A stretch of DNA of 64,000 nucleotides from Megascapheus bottae (taxonomy: Eukaryota > Chordata > Mammalia > Rodentia > Geomyidae). The translations under genes were made by a program, and so were the position numbers. Shown here one piece after another: positions 1-10,925 of the stretch. Position 1 is the stretch's first letter, and the number at the start of each line of letters is the position of its first letter. Where the stretch lies: contig JANJXV010000016.1 of assembly GCA_024803745.1 (NCBI GenBank), forward strand, positions 41,949,001 through 42,013,000. Direction: 5' to 3'. The notes beneath the pieces were generated by a model. The model searched no databases and had not been told where the DNA came from. It saw only the letters and a list, made by a program, of their open reading frames with translations.

Positions 1-1318
1 TTCCCAAAAGAAAAATCATTTCATCTACATAGACGTAACATAAAATTTTAAATGTTGTCTTTGTGAAGATGAAGTTTTATACACGTATATACGTTTTTGT
101 GTACAAATATTAGTGTATGTGTTTGTGCACACATGTGTTATACATGCATATACATTAGAGGACACAATTATAAAATCAGTGCTGAAAGCATTTTGCTGGC
201 TTTTCATCTGCCAAACCATAAGCTTTATCAATGAGCCAAAAATAAATAACCCAAACCTTTTAAAATAGCTGTCATGAGAAAGCTAAAGAAAGCCAACATT
301 CATCTTGGTCATAGTCATTTTACCCTTTAGCAGATGTGCTCTTTGAGCAAATTTATTGGCCTTATGAATAAAGATTAGCACTTCTCTGCTCAACTCCATT
401 GGGAAAACATTATTGTAAATGGATGTAAAGTTTCACTAAATAAATACTTTTGAAATGACAAAGCACATCCCTTGACTAAACTTTCTGAATACTGGTGGTA
501 CTGGCTTTCTGAGGTTTATTGAAAGAACATCATTTAGTCATTGGTACTTATATCCAGAAAGACTTATATACAATACGGGCATACCACACCCATAAATATG
601 TTAACTATATCTTTTAATTGAAACTAAACATGAAAAAGATTGCAATAATAACTGTAATTTCATTATACAATTAATTCTACTCATGGTTATAAAGATAAGT
701 CACAATTGTCAGTTTCTGAATTCAGACACATATTTCAACGTATCATAAGCAAATTCTCTCAACTCCAAGAAATAGTCTAGTACTACCTCCTTAACAAATG
801 ACTTTCCTTACTTCATGATACCCTTTCCTGCTCAAGCATTCTCATTTTCATTAAGCCAATTTACTTATTGTTCTTTTGTTGTTGGTGTTTTTAGCATAAT
901 ATTCAAAATACCCTACCTAAAACCCAAAGCCCTGAAGATATTCCCGATATTTCCATCTAAACATGATAACGTTTGTGTACTGGTCCTTAGGGAGTGGACA
1001 CGTTTTGAGTTACATTTGTATATTCTATAGTCAGGGATTCAAATCATGCATTTGCCTAAAGAGATTTTGTTGCTCAGAGCCTTTTCTTGCAGATGCATTC
1101 TTTCTTTAATAAAAAAAAAATCTTTCAAACTTGTCAAATATCAACTGGCTCCCAGAGACAAAGGACATGTTTTTCCTTACATGTGCAAGTTAGATTTAGC
1201 TTACAAACTCATAAGTGAATATACTGGGTGATAAGCAAGTGTGTACAAATTTACTAACTGAAAAAAAAGTGGATTCACTGCACACTCAAACAGTGTAATT
1301 CCTGAGAAAGGCAAGGTC
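1..1318. other. Gene-free AT-rich DNA
   Basis: No repeat boundary, RNA gene or convincing coding frame is seen. Short alternating TG/CA-rich text near 80-150 (acacgtatatacg and similar) is weakly microsatellite-like. The reading frames present are short and end in unrelated sequence. Confidence 0.6.
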
Positions 1319-1319
1319 C

Positions 1320-1605
1320 GGGTTCAACAAAATAATTTCCAGGAAGTGGGTAGCAAAATGGGTGGGAGGCCAAGGCAGAAGGGGTGGACAAACAAATAGG
1401 AGAAAACAGAGAATTTAGTCAAGAACCCAATGCACATCCTACAAAAAGAAGAGGAGTTGGGGAACACGTAGCTAGGGGAGGACTGGATGAGAATGGTCAA
1501 AGGGCTCATACTGATGAAGATGCATCATATTCATAAACTTCTTTGTGAAGTAGCAATTCTTTTGTGCTACTATTTCTGAGAATGAAAACAGAAACTTGAA
1601 ATTAA
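1320..1605 (+). repeat. Unclassified purine-rich interspersed repeat, copy A
   Basis: A G/A-rich block related to blocks at 10740-10920, 25975-26245 and 53375-53690. Shared landmarks are an acaaaataa start, a gaagtgggta/gaagcaggta box, an aggagaa..gagaat stretch, the box agtcaagaaccca/agtcaagaagcca, and a later ggatgag..aaagggct/aaagggtt segment. The 3' part (about 1530-1600) also resembles the equivalent part of the 26 kb copy. It may be the 3' UTR of a LINE or an LTR fragment. I do not recognise the family. Orientation is arbitrary. Confidence 0.5.
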
Positions 1606-1894
1606 AAAAAAACATAACCACAGGTACATGGCTTTCTTTTTAGAATTGTGTCTCTTTTATTAGCCCCCCTGTCTGTCTTTGTGTTGTGGCTGCAATGTTT
1701 CCATTCAACGCAAACACTCAGTAAGATTTAAAGCAAAATATTTCAATTGCTCCAACTTTGCCTCCTCAGTAATATTTTTTAGTCTATCATGCCCTTGAAA
1801 GTCCTTATGAATTAAAAATCCATGTTTTTTTAATTATAAAAATAAAAAGATGAACATTTTGGTACAATTACGTAGTATCTGTAAATCATTTCAT

Positions 1895-2300
1895 GAAATA
1901 CTGTCTAGTAAAGAGTATTCATGCAATCTCAGAACAAAGAGACCTGTCTGTTTCTCTTAAATCTCTTCTGATTTTCTTTAGCAAAGTTTTGCAGTTTTCT
2001 ATGCAGCAGTCTTTGGCCTCCTTAGTTAAATTTAATCCCGTTTTATTCCCACCGACGGTATTACAAAGAAAATGCTTTGTTTACTCCTGTTTCAGATTAA
2101 CTATTGCTACTGTGGAGAACTAAGTAGACTGCTGTGTTTTTCTGATATTCTGTAATTGTGTTTATTCTATTACCTCTAGTGTCATTCAAGTAAGCATATG
2201 TATTTCTAGTTGGTAAAATTATCAATAATTTTTATCCATTGGTTGTAATTTCTCTGTTAGGCCTCTTAAGGGCAGGTTAAACGTAAGTGGTTAAAAAGTG
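1895..2300 (-). mobile_element. Ancient LINE-1 ORF2 fragment
   Basis: The plus strand reads like the complement of the L1 reverse-transcriptase region. It has a stretch on cttctgattttctttagcaa (the L1 text encoding the QLNKFLGKVAG-like area in other mammals), a gcagttttctatgcagcagtc segment, then cctccttagttaaatttaatcc followed by a ttttattc box. All frames are broken, so this is an old inactive copy. The 5' and 3' limits are approximate. Confidence 0.55.
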
Positions 2301-2309
2301 GAGTTTCTT

Positions 2310-3090
2310 GTGACAGTTGCCGGGGTGAAGGATTGAGGTCTTCTTTCATCTCTGAGCCCAGCGTTAGCTGTGAATTCTTCCTAAGCGCCCTCTGTCTGGG
2401 TGAAGATACTCCCTTTCATCCTTACACTTTAATCATGAGAACATGCTAGATCTTGTCAACTGTTCACTTGCTTTAAACACAGGGACCATATTTGTGGAAA
2501 GGCTCCATTTATGTGGCTCATCATGTTCATTTTTTATGCTGATCCACTCTTGCCTTCCTGCCCTGAAGCATATTTAGCTCGGAATGCAACCTTCTTGCAT
2601 GCTGGCAGATTCACTTCTGCAGAGCTTTGTGGAGGAGCTTGCTTCTCGATTCATAAGGACTTGCATGGTTTTCATGTCATTATTTCATTGTTAAAGTGGC
2701 TTTGGTGTTAGGACATTGCTGACCTCATAAGAAGAGTGATAAAATATCCCCTTCACCTATTATTGTTGTTTCTGGGTTTTATTCAGAAGTTTTTACAGAG
2801 TTGATGTTCATTAATGCATAAATTCATGAGTAAGACTTTTATTTAAACAAGAAATCCCTTTAAACAACACACTTAAAGAGAAAAACTCCAGGATTCAATT
2901 TAAAAGAAATGTGCCACAATTTAAAGGCAGGTTTTGCTACATGGAACAACATAATACAAAAAATTTACAAAAATATCCATGTTTCAGTATGGATTAAAGA
3001 AAAATACCAAAATCCTAAAACCAAACAAATATACAAAGATTCAACATTGTTAAAATAATGAGAGAAAAATGACTTACTAGATAAATTTAT
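2310..3090. other. Gene-free DNA
   Basis: Unique-looking sequence without a supported gene. The 66-residue frame at 2511-2711 has no recognisable domain. A-rich text from about 2880 to 3090 precedes the L1 3' end. Confidence 0.55.
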
Positions 3091-3106
3091 TATAGCCATA
3101 TATTTA
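3091..3106. repeat. Probable L1 target-site duplication, left copy
   Basis: The sequence tatagccatatattta matches 14 of 16 bases with 4564-4579 at the other end of the minus-strand L1. The two mismatches are both transitions, as expected for a decayed duplication. Confidence 0.6.
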
Positions 3107-4563
3107 TTTTTCCATATATTTTATTGTAATTAATAGAAGGGTTATAGTATATTCACCAGATAGAACGTGCATTACTTCACAAACATTGATACCCTTTCTC
3201 ATGTCTTGGTCCCAATTTCCCTCCCCCCACCCCCACCCTCATCTTGTTTTCCCCCCTTACCTATTTCAAATAGCCAAATACGCATATATGCAGCATATCA
3301 AATAACAAGGTAAAATACTGTAACAATACAAGATAGCCAAGGGACAGCAAAAGAGATGAGAAATAACATACTACATTAAGGACAACAATCACTCATTACA
3401 TGGCTTTTGTTTCTATATCCTGGAGGTCCTTTCATTTAGCAGCATACTATATGGCCTTATGTATCTAGGTTTTGTTTTGTTGTAAATCTCTGCTAAGAGA
3501 GCCCAAGGTTTCTACTGATTATGACAAATTAGGGAAACCATGGAGCCTATGTTCCTTTGAATCTGGCTTACTTCACTTAATGTGATTTTTTTCTAAGTCT
3601 TTCCATTTCCTTACAAATGGGGCGATGCCATTCTTTGACAGCAGCATAGAATTCCATTGTGTATAAATACCACATCTTGTTGAGCCACGCATCAACTGAG
3701 GGACATCTGGGTTGGTTCCATATCTTTCCTATGGTAAATAGTGCTGCAATGAACATCGTTGTGCTAGTGGATTTAGTATGTCCTTGTTTGTGGACGATTG
3801 GGTAAATGCCAAGTAGTGGAATTGCTGGGTCATAGGGGAGCTCTATGTTTAGTCTTTTGAGGAACTGCCATACTGCTTTCCATAGTGGTTGAACGAGTTT
3901 GCACTCCCACCAACAGTGTAGTAGTGTTCCCTCCTGGCCACATCCCCTCCAGCATCTGTTGTTATTAGATTTCTTGATCCTGGCCATTCTAACTGGAGTG
4001 GGGTGGAATCTTAGAGTTGTTTTGATTTGCATTTCTTTTATGGGCAGACATGTCAAGCATTTCTTCATGTGTCTATAGGCCATTCTTATTTCTTCTTCAG
4101 AGAAGACTCTCTTTAAGTCTTTGGCCCATCTTTTAATGGGATGGTTGTTTCTTTGGAGATTAGTTCTGTAGTGATTCAATTTTTTGAGCTGTTCATATTT
4201 TAGATTTGAAGTCTTTGTCTGTTGTATGGTTGGTGAAGATCTTCTCCCACTCTGTAGGCTTTCTAGTTAATTTGTTAGCTATGTCCTTTGCCATACAGAA
4301 GCTCTGCAGTTTAATGCAGTCCCACTTATCCAGCCTTTCTCTAACTTGTTATGTTTCTTGGTCCTTATTAAGAAAATGTTGACCTGTGCCAAGGAGACCT
4401 AGTGTATCTCCTATTCCTTCTTGTAAAGTTTTCAGTGTGTCTGCTTTTACCTCGAGGTCTTTGATCCATTTGGAGTTAATCCTGCTGCAGGATGACAAAG
4501 AAGGATCCAACTTTAGTTGTCTGCAGGTGCTTAGCCAGTTCTGCCAGCACCATTTGTTGACGA
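3107..4563 (-). mobile_element. LINE-1, 5'-truncated, ORF2 C-terminus plus 3' UTR
   Basis: On the minus strand this reads from the ORF2 C-terminal third (4563) through the 3' UTR (3107). The longest open part encodes 200 residues (complement of 3577-4179). It includes the Cys-rich C-terminal motif CX3CX7HX4C at residues 76-93, followed by the conserved [10 protein letters not shown] and PYDPAIPLLGIYP blocks and a WYLYTMEFYAAV end. Upstream ORF2 (4180-4563) is frame-broken. The 3' UTR carries a G-rich run (C-rich on the plus strand, about 3220-3260). The 16-base flanks tatagccatatattta (3091-3106) and tatagctatgtattta (4564-4579) match at 14 of 16 positions, a plausible aged target-site duplication. 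A 5'-truncated copy of this kind cannot move by itself. The same family appears at 18613-19606. Confidence 0.9.
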
Positions 4564-4579
4564 TATAGCTATGTATTTA
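4564..4579. repeat. Probable L1 target-site duplication, right copy
   Basis: The sequence tatagctatgtattta partners 3091-3106 and places the truncated 5' end of the L1 at 4563. Confidence 0.6.
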
Positions 4580-4639
4580 ATAGGCAAGCAATGTCCAAAT
4601 GAAACAATATTTATTCTAGAGGGTTTTTAAACACAATGG

Positions 4640-5000
4640 GGTGACTACTAATTTTTAAAAGACGATGAGATTAGCCAACATGGGAAGAAATTTGGGTCCT
4701 TGTACGCCCCTGAGGAAAACAAATATTGACAAAGCTTTTATGGATGGTGGTATGGATATGCTTCTAAAATGTGAAAATGGTATTACCATACAATCTGCCA
4801 GTCCACTTTTGGTTGTACATTCAAACGAGTTGAAAACAATGTCAAAAGACATAGCTAAGCTTCCAGAAACATTATGCCACTATATATAACAGCCAAGACC
4901 TGAAAAACTACCTAATGGTTCCTCAGTAAATGATTGGATATAGAACATGGGTTACATACATTCAATGGAAGAATGTTTAGTTTTGTTTGAATGTCAGTGG
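4640..5000 (+). mobile_element. Ancient LINE-1 ORF2 C-terminal remnant
   Basis: Old L1 text on the plus strand. An accatacaatctgccagtcc segment corresponds to the PYDPAIPLL region, followed by gagttgaaaacaatgtc. Then comes an acagccaagacctgaaaaac segment, which translates as a damaged version of the conserved TAKTW..PSVDEW block, with tcagtaaatgattggat and tacattcaatggaagaatg (the YIHSMEE-like block) after it. It has frame breaks throughout and is much more diverged than the neighbouring minus-strand L1. Confidence 0.65.
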
Positions 5001-5009
5001 TGTACCATC

Positions 5010-7975
5010 AGTGAGGGCACTTCTGAGCAGAAGAGAAAGAAGTGAATCACAAAGGTCAAAAGTCTCATGAGCAAATGCGGCTCCAAGCCCAGTCCAACAT
5101 CCATGGATGGAGAAGAAGACAGAGATGCCCAGAGGAGAGCAAGGACACTGCAGGAGAAGTAAGCAGAGCGGCTCTTTCGATTGCACTACACGAGCGAGTT
5201 CCACACAGGTGTGGATTGCCTATCACTGCATCTGCTCTTAACTAAAATTCATTGTGCACATAAAAAAGTAAGAGGTTATATCTCATGTTAAGTGTCCTTA
5301 GGCATATCAACTAGTCCAAATCAAAGGAGCACAGGGAAATTTTTGTAGACAAATGGCTGGTAATCAGTATATATCCATGCTCAAGCTCACAACTATACTA
5401 ATTATGGATAGGTTTGTTATGTAGCAATTTGGGCTTCACAGAGCTAGAAAAAAACCACTAAGCTTTCCTGTGACACTTTGTGTACATGGAATCCTAGAAT
5501 AAATTATAATGGAATACATATATATTACAATGGAATACACACAGGTAGATATAGATAGATGGATAGATAGATATAGATGTAATCCCTCAGATAAATTAGT
5601 TTCCCTGGGTGCTTATGCACTTATTTAAAGCAAGCTTAGATTAATTTATTTGAATGCTGTGTTAAACTATAAACTACTGTCTCATCCTGAAATAATGAGT
5701 AATGCCAACATGATATTACAGAAGTACAATTTCACCAAAGGAAAGCATGGATTACATTGACCCTTTGATAGCGTTGTAAGATTAGACCCATCAAAATAGT
5801 GCTCGTATGGTATAGGAAACAAGGCTGCTGTCTTTTGCAGTGCAGGTTCTATTTCCTCCAGTGTCTATCAAACAGATGGAGAGAAGTTGGTGGGTGTGAC
5901 ACAGGCATGTCAGTCACGTCTATTTCTAACACGCTGCCCCATATGACACGGTTGTGTTTGTCGGGTGGCATTCCCAAGTGTAAGATGATCATTCTGGAGG
6001 GAGGAGACTAAATGTACTTGAGACATCAGTGTCCCTGGAAGTCAGACCTCTTCACCCTGAGCTCCAGTGAGGCAGGAATGAGGAAACCAATCAATAATGG
6101 CTGCAGAGCAGAGGCGCCCTGGGAGTTAACTGACAGGTGGTGAGGTCCCAGCCATGTTCTCTCCTTGCCTCTGCAACGCTATTCAAACTTTTCAATAGGA
6201 AAGCTGGCCCAATGGCAGCAGAAGGAGAAAGAGAAAATGTGAAAGGGGGAAAAAAATCGAAGTCAAATGTTAGAAAAATAAAAGTAACAATGAAGGTGAC
6301 CGCCGTGACCTCAAATGAAAAGGAAAAATGTACAAAGTGTGTGTGGAACAAAGCCGCGTGGGAAGAAAGGTTTTGGCTGTCTGCCTGGGCGGCTTGTGAA
6401 TAGAGCACAGTAGCTGGGGGAAGTTTTCCAGTGTGCTCGTGTGGTTCTGTTGTGTGAGCTTCACACTTTAGAGCCACCCAACACCACGCGGGACTCAAGT
6501 CAGCGAGATGTGTGCAGGAATAGCCTGAAGTCTATACTACACCTTGGGAATAAAATAAAATGCATCATAGTGAAGGAATGAAAGGGGCTGGGAGAGGTGT
6601 GCAGAACGATTGAAGTGTGACAATGACCAGGATGCACTGTATTGTGTTCAGAAGCTGACCTGTTGACATGCTGTCACTTTGAACAGCTATTTAAAGATCA
6701 TGAAGTAATTTAAAAACAGAAAAATGTAATTGCGGCTACATTATCTTTATTCAGCCTTATCTATAAATATTAATTTCTCAATTTTCTAGGCGTTTTATAT
6801 GTTTTCCAGACTTAGTAAAATAGGCAGCTCTTAATTTCTGAAGAGCATTAGGATTAGTATAATTTAAAACATGTAATTATAGTAGTTAGTCCCTTGGTAA
6901 AGAATGGGTTCAAATCAAATGGAAATCAAAATGCTGGCTCTTTTTAGTGATATGTATTACATTCAGGAGAAGCACAAATATTGTCGACAGTATGAGAAAT
7001 TTTACTAATTTATACAGCAGCATGCTAGTTTATTCACAAAAATTTGTCTGGAGTCTTGAAAGACAATCTTACCTTATACGATGGCGGACACAGTTTCCTG
7101 TTTGTATTACTGGCCTTTCTTATAGGAAGAAGAGTGAGGTTAATGGTGGAAACAAAGTATTTATGCTTTGGACTCCAACTCCAAATTATTCCAAGGACAG
7201 AATATTAAAATGAATAACATCAGAAAAAAAATATTTCACAAAACATGTCTTTCCAGAAACATCTCTATGTTAAATTATACACAAATACCAACATTCATCA
7301 TTTTTAATTAGCTAAATGTAAATCTAATTTTATGGAAGAAACAAAATTTCACCTAATGGTTGATCATAAGTTCATAGAAATCTACTGCAAATTTATACGT
7401 TATAATGAAAACTCTTATATTGATGTTTTGCACAAACCTTATTTCTTTGAAAAATGTTGGGCCAAAGATATATCAAATTTTGCACTTTAGATAGGCAGTA
7501 ATTCATGGATTGTGAGCGATTCAGTCTACTGAATTGTTATGTCAATCTTTACTCCCATTATATTCTATTTAATTATTTTTTGTTTATTATTGGATGTAAT
7601 CATTTTGCAATTTAAGTTTGGCTGTCAATTACTAACTTGCATCAGTATTTCTTGTTTGTGGACTATGATTTAGGCTGAATTTTTTATTTAAGATATTGAA
7701 TATTTCTTCACAGATGATATTCTTCAAGAGTTTTTTATTAAATGATTTAAGAATATTAAGCTTAAACCTGTCTATTTTATTTTATTTTTCCCATTTTACC
7801 TATTTTTTATCTTATCTTTCACAATGAGGTTTTCATTAATATTTCAATTTGGAATTACATGGGGCTAGAGAAATTTGTTAATTTTAACCATTTTCTCATG
7901 AATCTGTCACTCTCATATACTTTAGTATTCACTTTATGAAGAGGTTGCTAGTATCCCAGGAAATGGTACTTGATA
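5010..7975. other. Gene-free DNA
   Basis: Almost 3 kb without a supported gene or clear mobile element. Several 60-135-residue frames occur near 6090-6500 on both strands; they overlap each other and have no recognisable domain. The part from 7540 to 7870 is very AT-rich and could hide old LINE sequence that I cannot confirm. Confidence 0.55.
5543..5578 (+). repeat. (GATA)n imperfect microsatellite
   Basis: Short interrupted run of gata/gatg units (agatatagatagatggatagatagatatagat). Confidence 0.8.
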
Positions 7976-7984
7976 AATAGAACT

Positions 7985-8190
7985 GCATCAAACCGAATGA
8001 CTTCGTAATTCAAAAGAAATCACTAACAGGGTTAGAGACAACCAACAGACTGGTAGGAAATCATTATCAGCTCTTCAACAGACAAAAGATTGACATCCAG
8101 ATTATTTAAAAACACATAAAGTTAAATAGCAAAGGCCCAGACTTTAAACCTTAGTTTCACAGCTCACACAAATGCACAAAAAGTAAAACT
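7985..8190 (+). mobile_element. Ancient LINE-1 ORF2 fragment
   Basis: The order of words fits L1 ORF2 between the reverse transcriptase and the Cys-rich end: an aactgcatcaaaccgaatgac stretch (like aaactaaaaagcttctgcac), then ggttagagacaaccaacaga, and then gacaaaagattgacatccag with an atta..aaaacacataaa tail. Heavily mutated, with no open frame. It is probably part of the same insertion history as the L1 piece that follows. Confidence 0.6.
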
Positions 8191-8214
8191 ACACTAAGAT
8201 TTTTTTTCCCATAT

Positions 8215-8545
8215 ATCAGAGTATCAATCCCTGGGCATTTACCCAAATGATCACGAACAAGGCCACACGAAAGCTACCAGCACAATGATGTTCATTGTAG
8301 CATTATTTACCATAGCTAAACTATGGAATCAGTCCAGATGCCCCTCAGCAGATGATTGGATCAAGAAGATGTGGTAATTATACACAATGGAATTCTGTCC
8401 TGCCATCAGAAAGAACGACATCATCCCATTCATAAGGAAATTGAAACACTTGGGGAAAAAAATCACATTAAGTGAAGTAAGCCAGACTCAAAGGCTCAAT
8501 GGTTTCCCTCATTTGTCATAATTAGTAGAAACTTGAGAGTAACTT
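8215..8545 (+). mobile_element. LINE-1 ORF2 3'-terminal fragment
   Basis: Matches the end of ORF2 in the L1s at 3107-4563 and 18613-19606. It has the ccctgggcatttacccaaat block, a ccagcacaatgatgttcattg block (the STSTTMFIAALF part), a ggaatcagtccagatgcccc block and a tacacaatggaattctg block (YTMEFYAA), then gtgaagtaagccagactcaa and ggtttccctcatttgtcata. Similarity stops near 8545, so most of the 3' UTR is missing. Several stops and indels are present. Confidence 0.85.
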
Positions 8546-8729
8546 GATCCCCTTGTTGCTGACAAAGGAGGGAAGGGACAAGCTATAGTATTAAGAGCCA
8601 TCAGTAAATTCTCTTGATTTGTTTAAATCTTGTTCACAGAGTTACCTTTTCAGATTCTCTTTTACGTGTATCTTATTCCATTGATTCTGATATAATATGA
8701 AAGTTAATTTAGTAAGAAACGTATATTGT

Positions 8730-8961
8730 AGCCAGGAGCTGGTGGTAATGCCTGGGGTCCTCGCTATTCATCTGAAGATCATGATTTGAAGCCAGCACAG
8801 ATAGGAAAGTTCATGGCACTTGTTGCTTCTACTTATCTACCAAAAAGCAGGAAGTGGAGCTGCGGCTCAAGGGGTAGAGTACTTGTCTGGAGGAAAAATC
8901 TGGAAGCAAGGTGCCCAGTCCCTGAGTGTAAGCCTGAAAACCAGCACCAAAAGAAAAAACA
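8730..8961 (+). mobile_element. Composite SINE (B1-like left half + tRNA-like right half)
   Basis: The left half (about 8730-8830) follows the 7SL-derived pattern: ccaggagctggtggtaatgcctg..., then tgaagatcatgatttgaagccagca. The right half (about 8865-8950) has a tRNA-like start, gaagtggagctgcggctcaa, with ggggtagagtacttgtctgg and the end ccagtccctgagtgtaagcc. It finishes in an A-rich tail (aaaagaaaaaac). The right half is shared with the dimeric SINE at 18519-19717 and with the minus-strand copy at 20679-20866. No clean target duplication was found. Confidence 0.8.
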
Positions 8962-10065
8962 ACTATTTGCACCATATTCTATATTTTCTATCAAATTGCT
9001 CAAATTGGTGAAAGAAGTGGCAAAGGGACACTAATTCAAACATCAAACCCTAGTCTACATTGTGAATGGTCTAATAAGATAATAAATAATAAATAATAAA
9101 AAAGAACATGTTATTCATGTTTTAAAAAATATTGTTCTGCTACTCATAAAAGTATTATTGAGAGGATTGCTTTGATTGTACCCATCATTTTACCTTTTTT
9201 GATCTAAAAACAATTACTCAAAAATTGGAATCAAGTGGTAGAGCAGATTTCTTGAGACATGCTTTAAATTTCTCCTTTGGAAGTTCAGAAAGTGTGCATT
9301 CAGTTTCAGTAGCTAAGCAACAATATGTATTTTTTTCAAAAAATTTTTTCTTGTTTTTTATAACCTGAAATGACAAATGAGCAGAACCTCTTCTCTTGAG
9401 CAGGAGAGAGAGTGGAACACAATCAGACATTCCTAATTCCCAAAACCCAGCTCCAGGCTTCATGGCATTGTTCAGCTCTCAAACAGTGCTGGCCATTGAA
9501 AGCTCTTGAAATTTAGATATTAATCCTTATTCCAAACTTTTCATGTGAAGGTTTTATGAGATTTCTTAGCAAAATAACACAGAATGCACTTCATTGGTCA
9601 CTTTAATATAAAACTAAAATTCTCTTTGACATTTAGGAAATAAAACAGGAAAGCTGAAGCTCAAAATCATCTGGCTCATGTAAATATATATTTATTCTGT
9701 AGTTATTTCCCTTGCAGTCAACTGTCAACTGGCATAATACATTTCACATACAATTCAACACTAAACTGAGTAAGAAGGGAATGAGAGAGAGAGAGCTATG
9801 AAGCATGAAAATTATTCAATGTGAAAAAAATGTTTGTAGAATGAAGAAATAGTCATTGATGACTATTCTTTATTCAATAGCTTCTATACAAAACATATTA
9901 CTCAAAATGAAGCACAAGTAGACCTGTAAAAATAAGACTTGAGTGTGCTTGGAAATTTCATGGAATTAGTAATTAGTTACTGTTTTGTAATAAAAGGAAA
10001 CATAACCTAATTGGAAAATGATTATTCAAATGAAAACTTTCAACTATAATGATTTAAATGCAGAA
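8962..10065. other. Gene-free DNA
   Basis: No supported gene. A short (AAT/AATA)n run is seen at about 9079-9102. The remainder is AT-rich unique sequence. Confidence 0.55.
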
Positions 10066-10300
10066 ACATGGCAACGTGTAGTGGCAATCACATATAATCC
10101 TGGCTACTCCAGTAACAGAGATTGGAGGGGGGAGAAAAGATTTCACAACAAAATTAATGAGACTTGCATTGCAACTAAACAATAAGAGTCCCATCTAAAA
10201 ATTACCCAACCCAAAAATGATCAGGGACCTGGTGCAAGAAATACAGTATCTGCCTAGCAAAAGAGATGCCCTGACTTAAAATCCAGGACTACTACCAGAG
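10066..10300 (+). mobile_element. Old composite SINE (B1-like + tRNA-like)
   Basis: The left half reads tgtagtggcaatcacatata atcctggctactcc, the B1/Alu-like start with its box B-like text. A gagtcccatctaaaa join follows, then a right half with acctggtgcaagaaatacag, tatctgcctagcaaaagagatgcc and an ending aaaatccaggactactacca. Divergence is high. Confidence 0.6.
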
Positions 10301-10735
10301 AGATAACAGATGACAGATAATAGATAAAACATTAATAGAACAATGATGTAGATAGACATACCAGTATGCAATCTGTAGATGTATGACATGTAGATACTAG
10401 ATGATCAGATAGACAAATGCATAAACATTTAAAATAAAAGAAATACCTGAAAGTATGTAATTAGTGAAAAATAAAAGATTGTTTGCCCAGCATTCTCAAG
10501 GCAGTGCTAATAAATTTCCTTCCCATATGGCTGGGTGGCAAGCCTGAGCTACCATCAGCAGCTTTTTATTGGTTCAGATGGAAGTCTTTCCGACGCGTGC
10601 GTAGGTAGGCAATGACTCTCCCTAGTCACAGCAAGGCATGAGCCCATATATTAGCCCTTGTTTGTGTTTTTGCACCTCCAGTGCCAGTTAAACATGGTGT
10701 AATCCCTTAGAAAGGCAGAATCAACGTTCATCAAA
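10300..10735. other. Gene-free DNA
   Basis: Nothing recognised apart from short gatagata-type text at 10310-10400. A few CpGs cluster at 10590-10605 (tccgacgcgtgcg) without other sign of a promoter. Confidence 0.5.
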
Positions 10736-10737
10736 GT

Positions 10738-10925
10738 AAGCACTAGGAAACAAGTACTTAACAAGCAGGTGGTGGAGTCAGAAGGAGAGAGATTGAAGAG
10801 GAGAATGGAGGGGGGGATGCAGCCAAAAGTTCACTGTATACCCTACGAAATTAAGACATGGGAGGCAAGGGCAAGGCTAGGAGGGATGGGAAAGGGTGTG
10901 GCAGGGGTGACACGATCAAGATGTG
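10738..10925 (+). repeat. Unclassified purine-rich interspersed repeat, copy B
   Basis: G/A-rich block sharing the aagtacttaacaagcaggtgg start (compare aggtacttgacaaggatgga in the 26 kb copy), the gagattgaagaggagaatgg segment and the gatgcagccaaaag box. Later similarity is weak. Confidence 0.45.

Noticed and set aside
6091..6498. Overlapping ORFs on both strands (135, 88 and 64 residues)
   Set aside because: No recognisable domain, mutually overlapping, low-complexity composition.
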